Shown here one piece after another: positions 1-9,214 of a stretch of DNA of 64,000 bases. Under the pieces are notes generated by a model. It did no database searches. It was not told the origin of the DNA and saw only the letters and a program-made list of their open reading frames with translations. The position numbers and the translations under genes are program-made. Source of the stretch: Glycomyces terrestris (GTDB lineage Bacteria; Actinomycetota; Actinomycetes; Mycobacteriales; Micromonosporaceae); the NCBI RefSeq assembly GCF_003933745.1, contig NZ_RSEB01000001.1, forward strand, positions 987,405 through 1,051,404, given 5' to 3'. Positions within the stretch are counted from its first letter, which is position 1; every line of letters begins with the position of its first letter.

Positions 1-353
1 CGTACGTGGTGGTGGACACGCCGCTGCCGCCGACGGCGGACATCGACCGGGCCGGGGAGATCATCACGCGGGTCGCCGAGGAGTTCAAGGACGACGAGGA
101 GTGGAGCGACCACGTCCTCAAGGCGCCCGAGTACCTGGGCCCGATCGAGATGACGATCGACGAGATCAAGGTGCGCCTGGGCGTGCGGATGACCTCGGAC
201 CAGCAGTGGGCGGCCGGGCGCGAGCTGCGGCGGCGTGTGACCGAGGCGCTGCGCGAGGCCGGGATCATCGACCTGGCGTCGAGCGGGCGGATCTACGTGC
301 CGCGCACGATGGCGAACGGCGGGGCGGCCGGGGCCGCGGGCACGACCGCGTAG
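1..353 (+). CDS. Mechanosensitive ion channel (MscS family), C-terminal part
   Basis: The reading frame is open from the window edge (first whole codon at base 3) to TAG at 351-353, so only the last ~117 residues are present. The pattern DIDRAGEIITRVAEEF, then a PEYLGP segment, a basic GVRMTSDQQW strand and RELRRRVTEALREAGI matches the cytoplasmic alpha/beta domain that follows the pore in MscS-type channels. Those channels open under membrane tension and release solutes on osmotic downshock. The pore helices lie outside the window. MscS-like genes commonly neighbour truncated globins in actinobacteria, as here, which supports the call. The identification rests on the C-terminal domain only. 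Confidence 0.75.
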   Translation, partial: YVVVDTPLPPTADIDRAGEIITRVAEEFKDDEEWSDHVLKAPEYLGPIEMTIDEIKVRLGVRMTSDQQWAAGRELRRRVTEALREAGIIDLASSGRIYVPRTMANGGAAGAAGTTA

Positions 354-437
354 GCGGATCGGTGATATAGAGCCCATTCGGTGTGACGCGCACCGGATCG
401 GCTTTCCACTCGGGGCCGCGGTTGGCACGATTGAAAG

Positions 438-866
438 ATGCCTAGTGACAGCCCGCGGGCGGTTGTGCCCCTCACGCCGACTGGTCAGCCCGCGCCCACG
501 CAGTCCTTCTACGAGGCGGTGGGCGGCGAGGAGACCTTCGAACGCCTCGTGGACGCGTTCTACGCCCAGGTGGCCGAGGACCCGGTCATGCGGCCGATGT
601 ACCCGGAGGAGGACCTCCGCCCGGCGGCCCGGCGCCTCAAGATGTTCCTGGAGCAGTACTGGGGCGGGCCCCACACGTACTCGGAGGAGCGGGGCCACCC
701 GCGCCTGCGAATGCGCCACGCGCCCTTCGTGATCGGCGAGCGCGAGCGCGACGCCTGGCTCAAGTGCATGCGCACCGCGATGGACGAGGTGGCGCTGCCG
801 CCGGAGTACGACCGGGTCATGTGGGAGTACATGGAGCGGGCCGCGGACTTCATGCGGAACGCGTGA
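438..866 (+). CDS. glbO: Group II truncated hemoglobin (GlbO-like)
   Basis: A 142-residue haem protein for O2/NO chemistry. After a ~24-residue polar leader comes a compact 2-on-2 globin fold: FYEAVGG start, a B-helix Tyr in [18 protein letters not shown], and the proximal His in RMRHAPF. The Trp in DAWLKCM is the G8 Trp typical of group II globins. The ATG at 438 lies 84 bp after the channel gene and has only a weak ribosome-binding site (TTGAAAG). The gene ends MRNA-stop, and these last codons are the first copy of a tandem repeat running downstream. Likely role: oxygen or NO handling under stress. Confidence 0.93.
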   Translation: MPSDSPRAVVPLTPTGQPAPTQSFYEAVGGEETFERLVDAFYAQVAEDPVMRPMYPEEDLRPAARRLKMFLEQYWGGPHTYSEERGHPRLRMRHAPFVIGERERDAWLKCMRTAMDEVALPPEYDRVMWEYMERAADFMRNA

Positions 867-997
867 AGCAAGAGGCTCAGCATGCGGAACGCATGAAGCT
901 AGAGCGCAGCATGCGGAACGCATGAACCAGAGGCGCAGCATGCGGAACCCGTGCAGCTGAGGCTCAGCACGCGCAACGCATGAACCCGAGGCTCAGC
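852..997 (+). repeat. Tandem ~29-bp repeat array starting in the globin stop region (5 copies)
   Basis: Copies start at 852, 882, 911, 940 and 969 (30, 29, 29, 29 and 29 bp). The core is ATGCGGAACGCATGAA, a variable triplet, then AGAGGC-CAGC. The first copy contains the real last codons and TGA of the globin gene. Copies 2 and 3 keep ATG-CGG-AAC-GCA-TGA; copy 4 loses the stop and copy 5 starts with ACG. Each unit ends with an AGAGG-like purine run about 6 nt before the next ATG, so the array resembles a row of four-codon ORFs with ribosome-binding sites. There are no spacers, so it is not CRISPR. Confidence 0.85.
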
Positions 998-1023
998 AAG
1001 CACACCACGCAATAGCAGACTGC

Positions 1024-1067
1024 GACGCCGGAGGGCGGGACGCGATCGCGTCCCGCCCTCCGGCGTC
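1024..1067. terminator. Perfect 20-bp palindromic hairpin downstream of globin
   Basis: Arms 1024-1043 and 1048-1067 are perfectly complementary around GATC (core GCGATCGC). No U-tract follows. It lies between the convergent globin and YbjN genes and probably terminates the globin transcript. Confidence 0.8.
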
Positions 1068-1094
1068 GCCGCGTCGTCCCGGACCGGGAACGCG

Positions 1095-1129
1095 GAAGGG
1101 GGCGGACCGCCGTGCGGTCCGCCCCCTTC
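1095..1129 (-). terminator. 16-bp GC hairpin at the end of the YbjN gene
   Basis: Arms 1095-1110 and 1114-1129 pair perfectly with a 3-nt loop (CGT). It lies 13 nt past the minus-strand stop at 1142. There is no U-tract. Confidence 0.75.
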
Positions 1130-1141
1130 GGTCGGGAGGTC

Positions 1142-1921
1142 TTACAGGAGCTCGCCTTCGAGCCATTCCACGAACGTGCCCGAGATGGCGGTGCCGCAGT
1201 CGATGAGCTCCTCGAGGAGCGCGGTGGTGATGCCGGGGCGGACGGGGACCTGGATCTCGCCGAACACGGGGAGCGCGCCGGACTCGGTGGGTTCGCCGAG
1301 GTACGCCTTGAGGAAGCGGCGGGTGCGGTTCCACTCGTTCATGGCCGCGTAGCCGCGCTCGGCCCACTCGCGGGGGACGGTCTGGTAGGCGCGGGCGCGC
1401 AGCACCAGGATGTCGGCGTCGGGGCCTTCGGCGCGGACCTGGACGATGTGCCGCTCCCAGAGGGCGACGATGCCCCCGTTCTCGTCGACGAGGTAGCGGA
1501 TGTCGAGGCTCTTCAGGGCCGCGATGATCCGGTCGGAGTCGAGCGGGGCGGCCTCGTCGCGGGCGTCGGCCGCGATCTGCTCGAGGTCGGCGATGAACTC
1601 GGGGTCGATCTCGGCCAGGTCCTGCTTGATGAGGTGCCAGCGCTCGACCTCGGAGATCTGCTCCTCTTCGGGGCCGAGGAGGAGCTGCTCGGCGGTGAGC
1701 TCGTGGCGCAGCTCGCGGGAGGCGAGCTCGAGTTCGAGCTCGACCGCCTCCTCGGGGGCCTCGACCCGGCGCTCGGCGCGGGGGGTCGGCACCGCGCTGG
1801 GCTGGTTGCCGCGGGCCTGCGCGCGCTCGGCGGAGCCGCCGATCTCGCTGTCGGCCTCGGCGACCGCCTCGGTCACCGGGTTGTCTTCTGCGTCGCGTTT
1901 TCTGCTGCGCCACCATGCCAT
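1142..1921 (-). CDS. YbjN-domain protein
   Basis: A 259-residue cytoplasmic protein. I chose the ATG at 1921 (MAWWRSRKRD) because GGAAGGCGGAC lies just upstream; the open frame extends 61 codons further but with low-complexity, unlikely residues. Residues ~1-70 are charged and probably disordered. Residues ~125-255 (LDSDRIIAALKSLDIRYLV ... VALWERHIVQVRAEG ... EWNRTRRFLKAYLGE ... TGTF-like end with GTAISGTFVEWLEGE) match the YbjN fold, which resembles type III secretion chaperones. The biochemical role of the family is unsettled. No partner is evident nearby. The family call is good; the function is unknown. Confidence 0.8.
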   Translation of the reverse strand: MAWWRSRKRDAEDNPVTEAVAEADSEIGGSAERAQARGNQPSAVPTPRAERRVEAPEEAVELELELASRELRHELTAEQLLLGPEEEQISEVERWHLIKQDLAEIDPEFIADLEQIAADARDEAAPLDSDRIIAALKSLDIRYLVDENGGIVALWERHIVQVRAEGPDADILVLRARAYQTVPREWAERGYAAMNEWNRTRRFLKAYLGEPTESGALPVFGEIQVPVRPGITTALLEELIDCGTAISGTFVEWLEGELL

Positions 1922-2273
1922 GGTGTTGTCCGCCTTCCCACCCAAAATGCGAATCACTGGCAGTGCTTGGGTACTTCGTTGGCATTCGTATTGGACTGTG
2001 CCATTGGTTGTGATTGGTTGTGCTTCGCGGGGCACAGCCAAGTTACGTCGCATTGCAGTGAGCAGACTAGGGACTCGGCGCGACTTGGCACAACCGTCAG
2101 CCAATCCTGACTGAAAGTATGAACCGTCGAGCGTTTGTTCGCAGGCCCGAACGGGGTACTGTCACGGGTTTCATATGTATCAGAGACGGAAGCGCGGTCC
2201 CATCCTCCGGACGTCGGAAATCAGTCACTGAACGGCGTGACCGTCGATCGGGTCGGTCCGGGAGGGGTCCGGG

Positions 2274-2831
2274 TCACAGCAGCGGCAGGCCCCGGTCGCG
2301 TTCCCACACGGCGCCGAAGGTGCCGGAGAGGCCGAGGCGGCGGCCGGCGCGGAGGACCTTGACGGGGTCGTCGCCGAGGAATCCCATGCGGCACAGGGCG
2401 GCGACGAGGCGGACCTGGACGGGGTAGAGGCGGCCGTCGCGCTCGACGGTGAGGGCCACGTGGTCGAGCATGGCGTCGCGCAGGCGGCGGTCGCCGACGC
2501 CGTGGCCGCGGCGCTCGCGCAGGGCGGCGCCGGCCTTGCGGTCGATGTCGGCGACGTCGGCGGCGGGGACGGTCTCGACGGCCGTCCAGGGCCGCTGCGG
2601 GAGGCGCCCGCGCCAGGCGGCCTCGGGCTGCGCGGCCGGGGTCCCGGCGGCGAGGTCGGCGGCGCGGTAGACGCCGTCGGGGAGGGCGCCGCCGGCGTCG
2701 CGCACGGCGAGGACGCCGATGGGCAGGGTCGCCCACAGGCGTCCGTCGCGGGCGAGGACGGGCGCGTCCGGGTCGAGGCGGGCGACGCGGGCGGCGAAGG
2801 CGAGGCCGTCGCCGGCGGTCAGTCGGTCCAT
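2274..2831 (-). CDS. Conserved hypothetical protein downstream of thioesterase
   Basis: A 185-residue protein starting at ATG 2831, overlapping the end of the thioesterase gene by 13 bp, so it is translationally coupled. No signal peptide or membrane segment is visible. It has a first half with APVLARDGRLWATLPIGVLAVRD and a second half rich in short basic helices (DIDRKAGAALRERRG, DAMLDHVALTVERDGRLYPVQ, KVLRAGRRLGLSGTFGAVWERD). I do not recognise a family. Its position at the end of the ettA-thioesterase transcript suggests co-expression but says nothing specific on function. Confidence 0.75.
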   Translation of the reverse strand: MDRLTAGDGLAFAARVARLDPDAPVLARDGRLWATLPIGVLAVRDAGGALPDGVYRAADLAAGTPAAQPEAAWRGRLPQRPWTAVETVPAADVADIDRKAGAALRERRGHGVGDRRLRDAMLDHVALTVERDGRLYPVQVRLVAALCRMGFLGDDPVKVLRAGRRLGLSGTFGAVWERDRGLPLL

Positions 2832-3220
2832 CGCTCGAGGAAGGCCCGCTCGGCCTCGGTGACGCGGCGCGGCCGCTGGGTCTCGGTGTTGAACGGGACC
2901 ATGACGGACCTGGCCTTGAGCGCGACCTTGCCGTTCGCGACGAGGTCGTAGGCGAACGTGAACGAGGAGTTCCCGATCCGCTCGACCCAGATCTCGACGC
3001 TGGTCTCGGCGGGGACCACCACGGGGAGGAGGAAGTCCACCTCGTGGCGGGCGACGACGACGCCCTCGCGGAAGCCGGTGAGGCCGGCCTCCTCGGCGGT
3101 GTCGAACATCATCGCCACCCGCGCCTCTTCGAGCAGCACCATGAACTTGTTGTTGTTGACGTGCCCGAAGACGTCCATGTCCGACCAGCGGAGGGCGACG
3201 TCGACCTTGAATCGGGCCAC
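2819..3220 (-). CDS. Hotdog-fold acyl-CoA thioesterase (4HBT family)
   Basis: A 133-residue protein with a GTG start at 3220, 2 nt after the ettA stop. The signature LRWSDMDVFGHVNNNKFMVLLEEAR is the 4-hydroxybenzoyl-CoA thioesterase/YbgC-like active-site region, with the Asp of SDMD as the expected nucleophile or base. The C-terminal beta strands (EIWVERIGNSSFTFAYDL ... KARSVMVPFN) complete a single hotdog domain. It would hydrolyse an acyl-CoA to acid and CoA; the natural substrate cannot be read. It is part of the ettA operon and overlaps the following unknown gene. Confidence 0.88.
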   Translation of the reverse strand: MARFKVDVALRWSDMDVFGHVNNNKFMVLLEEARVAMMFDTAEEAGLTGFREGVVVARHEVDFLLPVVVPAETSVEIWVERIGNSSFTFAYDLVANGKVALKARSVMVPFNTETQRPRRVTEAERAFLERWTD

Positions 3221-3222
3221 GG

Positions 3223-4902
<1,680 letters not shown>

Positions 4903-5060
4903 GCTGATCCTTCGCTGTGCGACGGGCTGTACGGAACTGACCGGTACCAATGATGTCAAGCCCCGGGGGCGTCCGCCAACCAGGGCCTCGCGGGAGCGTG
5001 TGCGTCACCACCACCCCCGGAAACGCCTCCCCCGCTAGGCTTGCGGAAAGGAGGAAAACA

Positions 5061-6491
5061 TTGAGCAACGCATCGTTCATCGTCGTCGCCAACCGCCTCC
5101 CCGTCGACGCCGTCGTCGATGAAGAGGGAAAGAAAACCTGGCGCCGATCCCCTGGCGGCCTCGTCACCGCCCTCGAACCAGTGCTCCAGGCCAACCGCGG
5201 GACGTGGATCGGCTGGGCCGGCATCGCCGGCGCCGCCCCCGAGCCCTTCGAGTCGGACGGCGTCACGCTGCTGCCGGTCGAACTGAGCGCGAACGAGGTC
5301 GAGCGGTACTACGAGGGGTTCTCGAACGCCTCGCTGTGGCCGCTCTACCACGACGCGGTCGAGCCCCGCGTCTTCCGCCGCTCCTGGTGGAAGTCCTACT
5401 ACGAAGTCAACGAGCGGTTCGCCGAGGTGTGCGCCCGCGAGGCCGCCCCCGGGGCGACCGTGTGGGTCCAGGACTACCAGCTCCAGCTCGTCCCCGGCAT
5501 GCTCCGCGAGCGCCGCCCGGACCTGCGGATCGGGTTCTTCCTGCACATCCCGTTCCCGCCCGTCGAGCTGTTCATGCAGCTCCCCCACCGCATGGAGATC
5601 CTCAAGGGCCTCCTGGGCGCCGACCTCGTCGGCTTCCAGCGGCCGCTGGCGGCGCAGAACTTCCTCGCGCTCACCCGGCACCTGCTCGGCTACCGGCCCC
5701 GCGGGCACTACGTCACCGTCGACGACCGCCTCGTCAGGGCCGACGCCTTCCCCATCTCGATCGACACCGCCGCCAACGAGGAGGTCGCCGGCACCGAGCG
5801 GGTCCGCCAGCGCGCCAAGGAGATCCGCGCCGAACTCGGCGAACCCGAGACGATCATCCTCGGCGTCGACCGGCTCGACTACACCAAGGGCATCGAGCGG
5901 CGCCTCAAGGCGTTCCGCGAACTGCTCGAGGACGGCCGGCTGGAGGTCCCCAAGGCCGTCATGATCCAGGTCGCGACCCCCAGCCGCGAGCGCGTCGACC
6001 AGTACATCGCCCTGCGCGAGCGGGTCGAGCGCGAGGTCGGCCGGATCAACGGCGAGTACGGCCAGGTCGGGCTCCCGGCCGTGCACTACCTGCACCAGTC
6101 CTTCGACCGCTACGAGCTGGCGGCCCTGTACCAGGCCGCCGACGTGATGGCCGTGACACCCCTGCGCGACGGGATGAACCTCGTCGCGAAGGAGTACGTC
6201 GCCAGCCAGGTCGACAACCGCGGCGCGCTCGTCCTCAGCGAGTTCGCCGGTGCCGCAGGCGATCTGCGGCAGGCGTTTCTCGTGAATCCGCACGATCTGA
6301 CCGATTTGAAAGACGGATTTGTGACAGCGGCGAACGCCTCGGCCGAAGATAAGATGAAGCGAATGCGCGCCATGAGGAGGTACCTGCGCAAGCACGACGT
6401 CTCCCGTTGGGCCCGCAGCTTCCTCACGGCGCTGGGTGTTCCGGAGCGCAGCGCGGCGTACAATCCGGGCAGCCTGCCCTCCGCCGACTGA
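5061..6491 (+). CDS. otsA: Alpha,alpha-trehalose-phosphate synthase (GT20)
   Basis: A 476-residue cytoplasmic enzyme forming trehalose-6-phosphate from UDP-glucose and glucose-6-phosphate. The TTG at 5061 is chosen because AGGAGG lies 6 nt upstream and the conserved region VANRLPV begins soon after. GT20 motifs are in order: [36 protein letters not shown] (~133), FFLHIPFPP (~165), [12 protein letters not shown] (~270), [14 protein letters not shown] (~365) and LSEFAGAA. It is followed 67 bp later by the trehalose-phosphatase fusion, giving a complete OtsAB route. A related glucosylglycerol-phosphate synthase is less likely given the neighbour. Confidence 0.94.
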   Translation: MSNASFIVVANRLPVDAVVDEEGKKTWRRSPGGLVTALEPVLQANRGTWIGWAGIAGAAPEPFESDGVTLLPVELSANEVERYYEGFSNASLWPLYHDAVEPRVFRRSWWKSYYEVNERFAEVCAREAAPGATVWVQDYQLQLVPGMLRERRPDLRIGFFLHIPFPPVELFMQLPHRMEILKGLLGADLVGFQRPLAAQNFLALTRHLLGYRPRGHYVTVDDRLVRADAFPISIDTAANEEVAGTERVRQRAKEIRAELGEPETIILGVDRLDYTKGIERRLKAFRELLEDGRLEVPKAVMIQVATPSRERVDQYIALRERVEREVGRINGEYGQVGLPAVHYLHQSFDRYELAALYQAADVMAVTPLRDGMNLVAKEYVASQVDNRGALVLSEFAGAAGDLRQAFLVNPHDLTDLKDGFVTAANASAEDKMKRMRAMRRYLRKHDVSRWARSFLTALGVPERSAAYNPGSLPSAD

Positions 6492-6558
6492 AAAACGGCA
6501 GGCAGGGGCCGGTAGGCACTCATGTTCCGCAACGACGGTGTTGGAGAGATACGCCACG

Positions 6559-9153
6559 ATGACCGCACCTAGCCCAGAGGGCCGTGCCCCGGAGGGCCCA
6601 GCCTCCTCCGACGAGCTCCGCTCGGCCCTCACCTTGCTCGCCCGCGTTCCGCAGCTGCTGATCGCGTGCGACTACGACGGCACGCTCGCCCCCATTGTGA
6701 CCGACCCCTCGCAGGCCAAACCGATCCCGGAGTCGGTGTCGGCCCTGCGGACGCTCGCGAACCTGCCGCAGACCAAGGTCGCGGTCATCTCGGGTCGCGC
6801 CCTGCGCGACCTGGCGGCCCTGTCCCGCCTGCCTTCCGAAGTGCACCTGGTCGGATCCCACGGGTCCGAGTTCGACGTCGGCTTCACCCGGGCGCTCTCC
6901 AGCGAGGACCAGCGGTTGCGCGACAAGCTCGTGGCCGAGCTGTCCGCGATCGCCGAACGCTACGAGGGCGCCCGGGTGGAGCCCAAGCCCGCCGGCGCCG
7001 CGCTGCACGTGCGCGAAGCAAGCGAGGCCGACGCGTCCCGGGCCGTCGAGGACGTCCGCGAGGGCCCCTCGTCCTGGGACGGGGTGCAGACCACCGAGGG
7101 CAAGGCGGTCATCGACCTGTCGGTGGTCGCCACCCACAAGGGCGACGCCCTCGACAAGCTGCGGCACCAGCTGGGGGCGTCCGCGGTCCTGTTCCTGGGC
7201 GACGACGTCACCGACGAGAATGCGTTTGCGCACCTCCACGGCCCCGACGTCGGCGTCCGCATCGGCCCCGGCCCCACCCGGGCCGCCTACCGGATCGCCG
7301 ACCCCGAGGCGGTCGCCGTCCTCCTCGCGCGCCTGGTCGACACCCGGCGCGCCTGGCTCCAGGGCGAGTCCGCGCAGCTCATCGAGCGCCACTCGATGCT
7401 CGCCGACGGCGCCAACCACGCGCTGCTCACGCCCGAGGGCCGCGTCACCTGGATGTGCCACCCCAAGCCCGACTCCGGCTCGGTCTTCGCCGACCTGCTC
7501 GGCGGCGACCACGCCGGCCACTTCACCGTCCAGCCGGTCAGCGCCGGCATCCCGCTCGGCCAGCGGTACGTCGCCGGCACGATGACCGTCGAGACCCGCT
7601 GGTCGGGCCTGTCGGTCACCGACTGGCTCGACTCGACCCCGCGCCGCCGCGGCGACCTGAACGCCACCGTCCTCGTCCGCGAGGTCACCGGCGAGATCCC
7701 GGTCAAGATCACGTTCGCGCCGCGGCCGGAGTTCGGACAGCTGCCCGTCCAGCTCCAGCCCGTCGGCGACGACGGCCTCAAGGTCCTCGGCGGCCGCGAG
7801 CCGATCAGCCTGCGCTCGCCCGGCGTCGAATGGCACATCGAGTACGACGGGCAGCACTCGCTGGCCGTCGCCACCGTCGACCTCGCCCGCATCGGCGGGT
7901 CCCTGGTGCTCGAGATGCGCGCCGGCATCGACGACCTGTCCGAGTGGCGCCCGCCGGTGCACGTGCGCCGCCGCACCACCGAGGCCGGCTGGCGCAACTG
8001 GTCCGACTCGCTCAAGCTCCCGCGCATCGAGTCCGAGACCGTCTCGCGCTCGGCCCTGACGCTCAAGGCCCTGTGCTACCAGCCGACCGGCGCGATCCTC
8101 GCCGCCGGCACCACCTCGCTGCCCGAGGAGCTCGGCGGCGTCCGCAACTGGGACTACCGGTTCTGCTGGATCCGCGACGCCGCGATGACCGCGAACGCGC
8201 TCGTCGACCTCGGCTCGCTCCAGGAGGCCGAGTCCTACTTCACGTGGGTCGCCGGCATCCTCGAACGCACCGCCGGGCACCCCGAGCGGCTCGCCCCGCT
8301 CTACGACATCGAAGGCCAGGCGCCCAGCCCCGAGGCCATCATCGACACGCTCCCCGGGTACGCCGGGGCGCGGCCGGTGCGCATCAACAACGCCGCGTCG
8401 AACCAGGTCCAGCTGGACGTGTTCGGCCCGGTCGCGATGCTCATCGAGGCCGTCGCCCAGCGCCGCGGGCACCTCTCGGAGTTCGAGGAGCGCGTCATGG
8501 CCAACATGGTCGAGGCCGTCGCCAAGCGCTGGCACGAGCCCGACCACGGCATCTGGGAGGCCCGCCAGGCCCCGCGGCACCACGTCTACTCCAAGGTCAT
8601 GTGCTGGGTGACCGTGGACCGGGCGCTCAAGGTCGCCGAGCAGTTCGGCATGGAGTACAAGCCGGACTGGCCCGAGCTGCGCGACCAGATCGCCAAGAAC
8701 GTGCTCGAACTCGGCTGGAACGACGAGATCGGCGCCTACACGGCCGCGTACGGGCACGACGACCTCGACGCCGCGTCCCTGTGGATCGGGCTCTCGGGCC
8801 TGCTCCCGCCGGACGACCCGCGCTACCTGCGCACCGTCCTCAAGATCGAGGCCGGCCTGCGCTCGGGCCCGACCGTGTACCGCTACCACCGCGACGACGG
8901 CCTCCCGGGCACCGAGGGCGGGTTCATCATCTGCGCCGCCTGGCTCGCCGAGGCGTACCTCCAGGTGGGCCGCCGCACCGACGCCGAGGAGCTGTTCGAG
9001 CAGATCCTCGCGTGCGCGGGCCCGACCGGCCTGCTGCCCGAGCAGTGGGACCCGATCGCCGAGCGGGGCCTGGGCAACCACCCGCAGGCGTACTCGCACC
9101 TCGGGCTCATCCGGGTCGCGAACCTGCTGAACGGCTCCGCCGGGCGCATCTGA
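6559..9153 (+). CDS. otsB: Trehalose-phosphatase fused to GH15 glucoamylase/trehalase-like domain
   Basis: An 864-residue two-domain protein; ATG 6559 follows GGAGAG. Residues ~20-255 are a HAD-type trehalose-6-phosphate phosphatase: CDYDGTLAPI (nucleophile D38), SGRALRDL, KGDALDKLR and GDDVTDENAFAHL (~213). Residues ~270-860 are a full GH15 domain: HALLTPEGRVTWMCHPK entry, GGVRNWDYRFCWIRDAA (~530), general-acid Glu in DHGIWEAR (~665), EGGFIICAAWLAEAY, and general-base Glu in LLPEQWDP (~828). GH15 includes glucoamylases and actinobacterial trehalases, so one chain could make trehalose and split it, or act on another glucoside. No signal peptide is seen, so it is cytoplasmic. The fusion is open throughout without frameshift. 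Confidence 0.92.
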   Translation: MTAPSPEGRAPEGPASSDELRSALTLLARVPQLLIACDYDGTLAPIVTDPSQAKPIPESVSALRTLANLPQTKVAVISGRALRDLAALSRLPSEVHLVGSHGSEFDVGFTRALSSEDQRLRDKLVAELSAIAERYEGARVEPKPAGAALHVREASEADASRAVEDVREGPSSWDGVQTTEGKAVIDLSVVATHKGDALDKLRHQLGASAVLFLGDDVTDENAFAHLHGPDVGVRIGPGPTRAAYRIADPEAVAVLLARLVDTRRAWLQGESAQLIERHSMLADGANHALLTPEGRVTWMCHPKPDSGSVFADLLGGDHAGHFTVQPVSAGIPLGQRYVAGTMTVETRWSGLSVTDWLDSTPRRRGDLNATVLVREVTGEIPVKITFAPRPEFGQLPVQLQPVGDDGLKVLGGREPISLRSPGVEWHIEYDGQHSLAVATVDLARIGGSLVLEMRAGIDDLSEWRPPVHVRRRTTEAGWRNWSDSLKLPRIESETVSRSALTLKALCYQPTGAILAAGTTSLPEELGGVRNWDYRFCWIRDAAMTANALVDLGSLQEAESYFTWVAGILERTAGHPERLAPLYDIEGQAPSPEAIIDTLPGYAGARPVRINNAASNQVQLDVFGPVAMLIEAVAQRRGHLSEFEERVMANMVEAVAKRWHEPDHGIWEARQAPRHHVYSKVMCWVTVDRALKVAEQFGMEYKPDWPELRDQIAKNVLELGWNDEIGAYTAAYGHDDLDAASLWIGLSGLLPPDDPRYLRTVLKIEAGLRSGPTVYRYHRDDGLPGTEGGFIICAAWLAEAYLQVGRRTDAEELFEQILACAGPTGLLPEQWDPIAERGLGNHPQAYSHLGLIRVANLLNGSAGRI

Positions 9154-9214
9154 ACAAGTCTCAGGGCGGGGGCTAATCTGGACGGGACAACGTCCCCGGA
9201 AGAGAGCCCCCGCC

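Noticed and set aside
852..997. CRISPR array
   Set aside because: The units are directly adjacent with no unique spacers, and the first belongs to the globin gene.
1112..2110. Long open frames antisense to real genes (also over ettA 3244-4953, OtsB-GH15 6520-9237, infB 20594-24472, MMPL 41906-44293, DivIVA 47165-49999)
   Set aside because: They are by-products of high GC at codon position 3. Their translations are repetitive Arg/Gly/Val/Leu without family resemblance, and a recognised gene lies opposite each.
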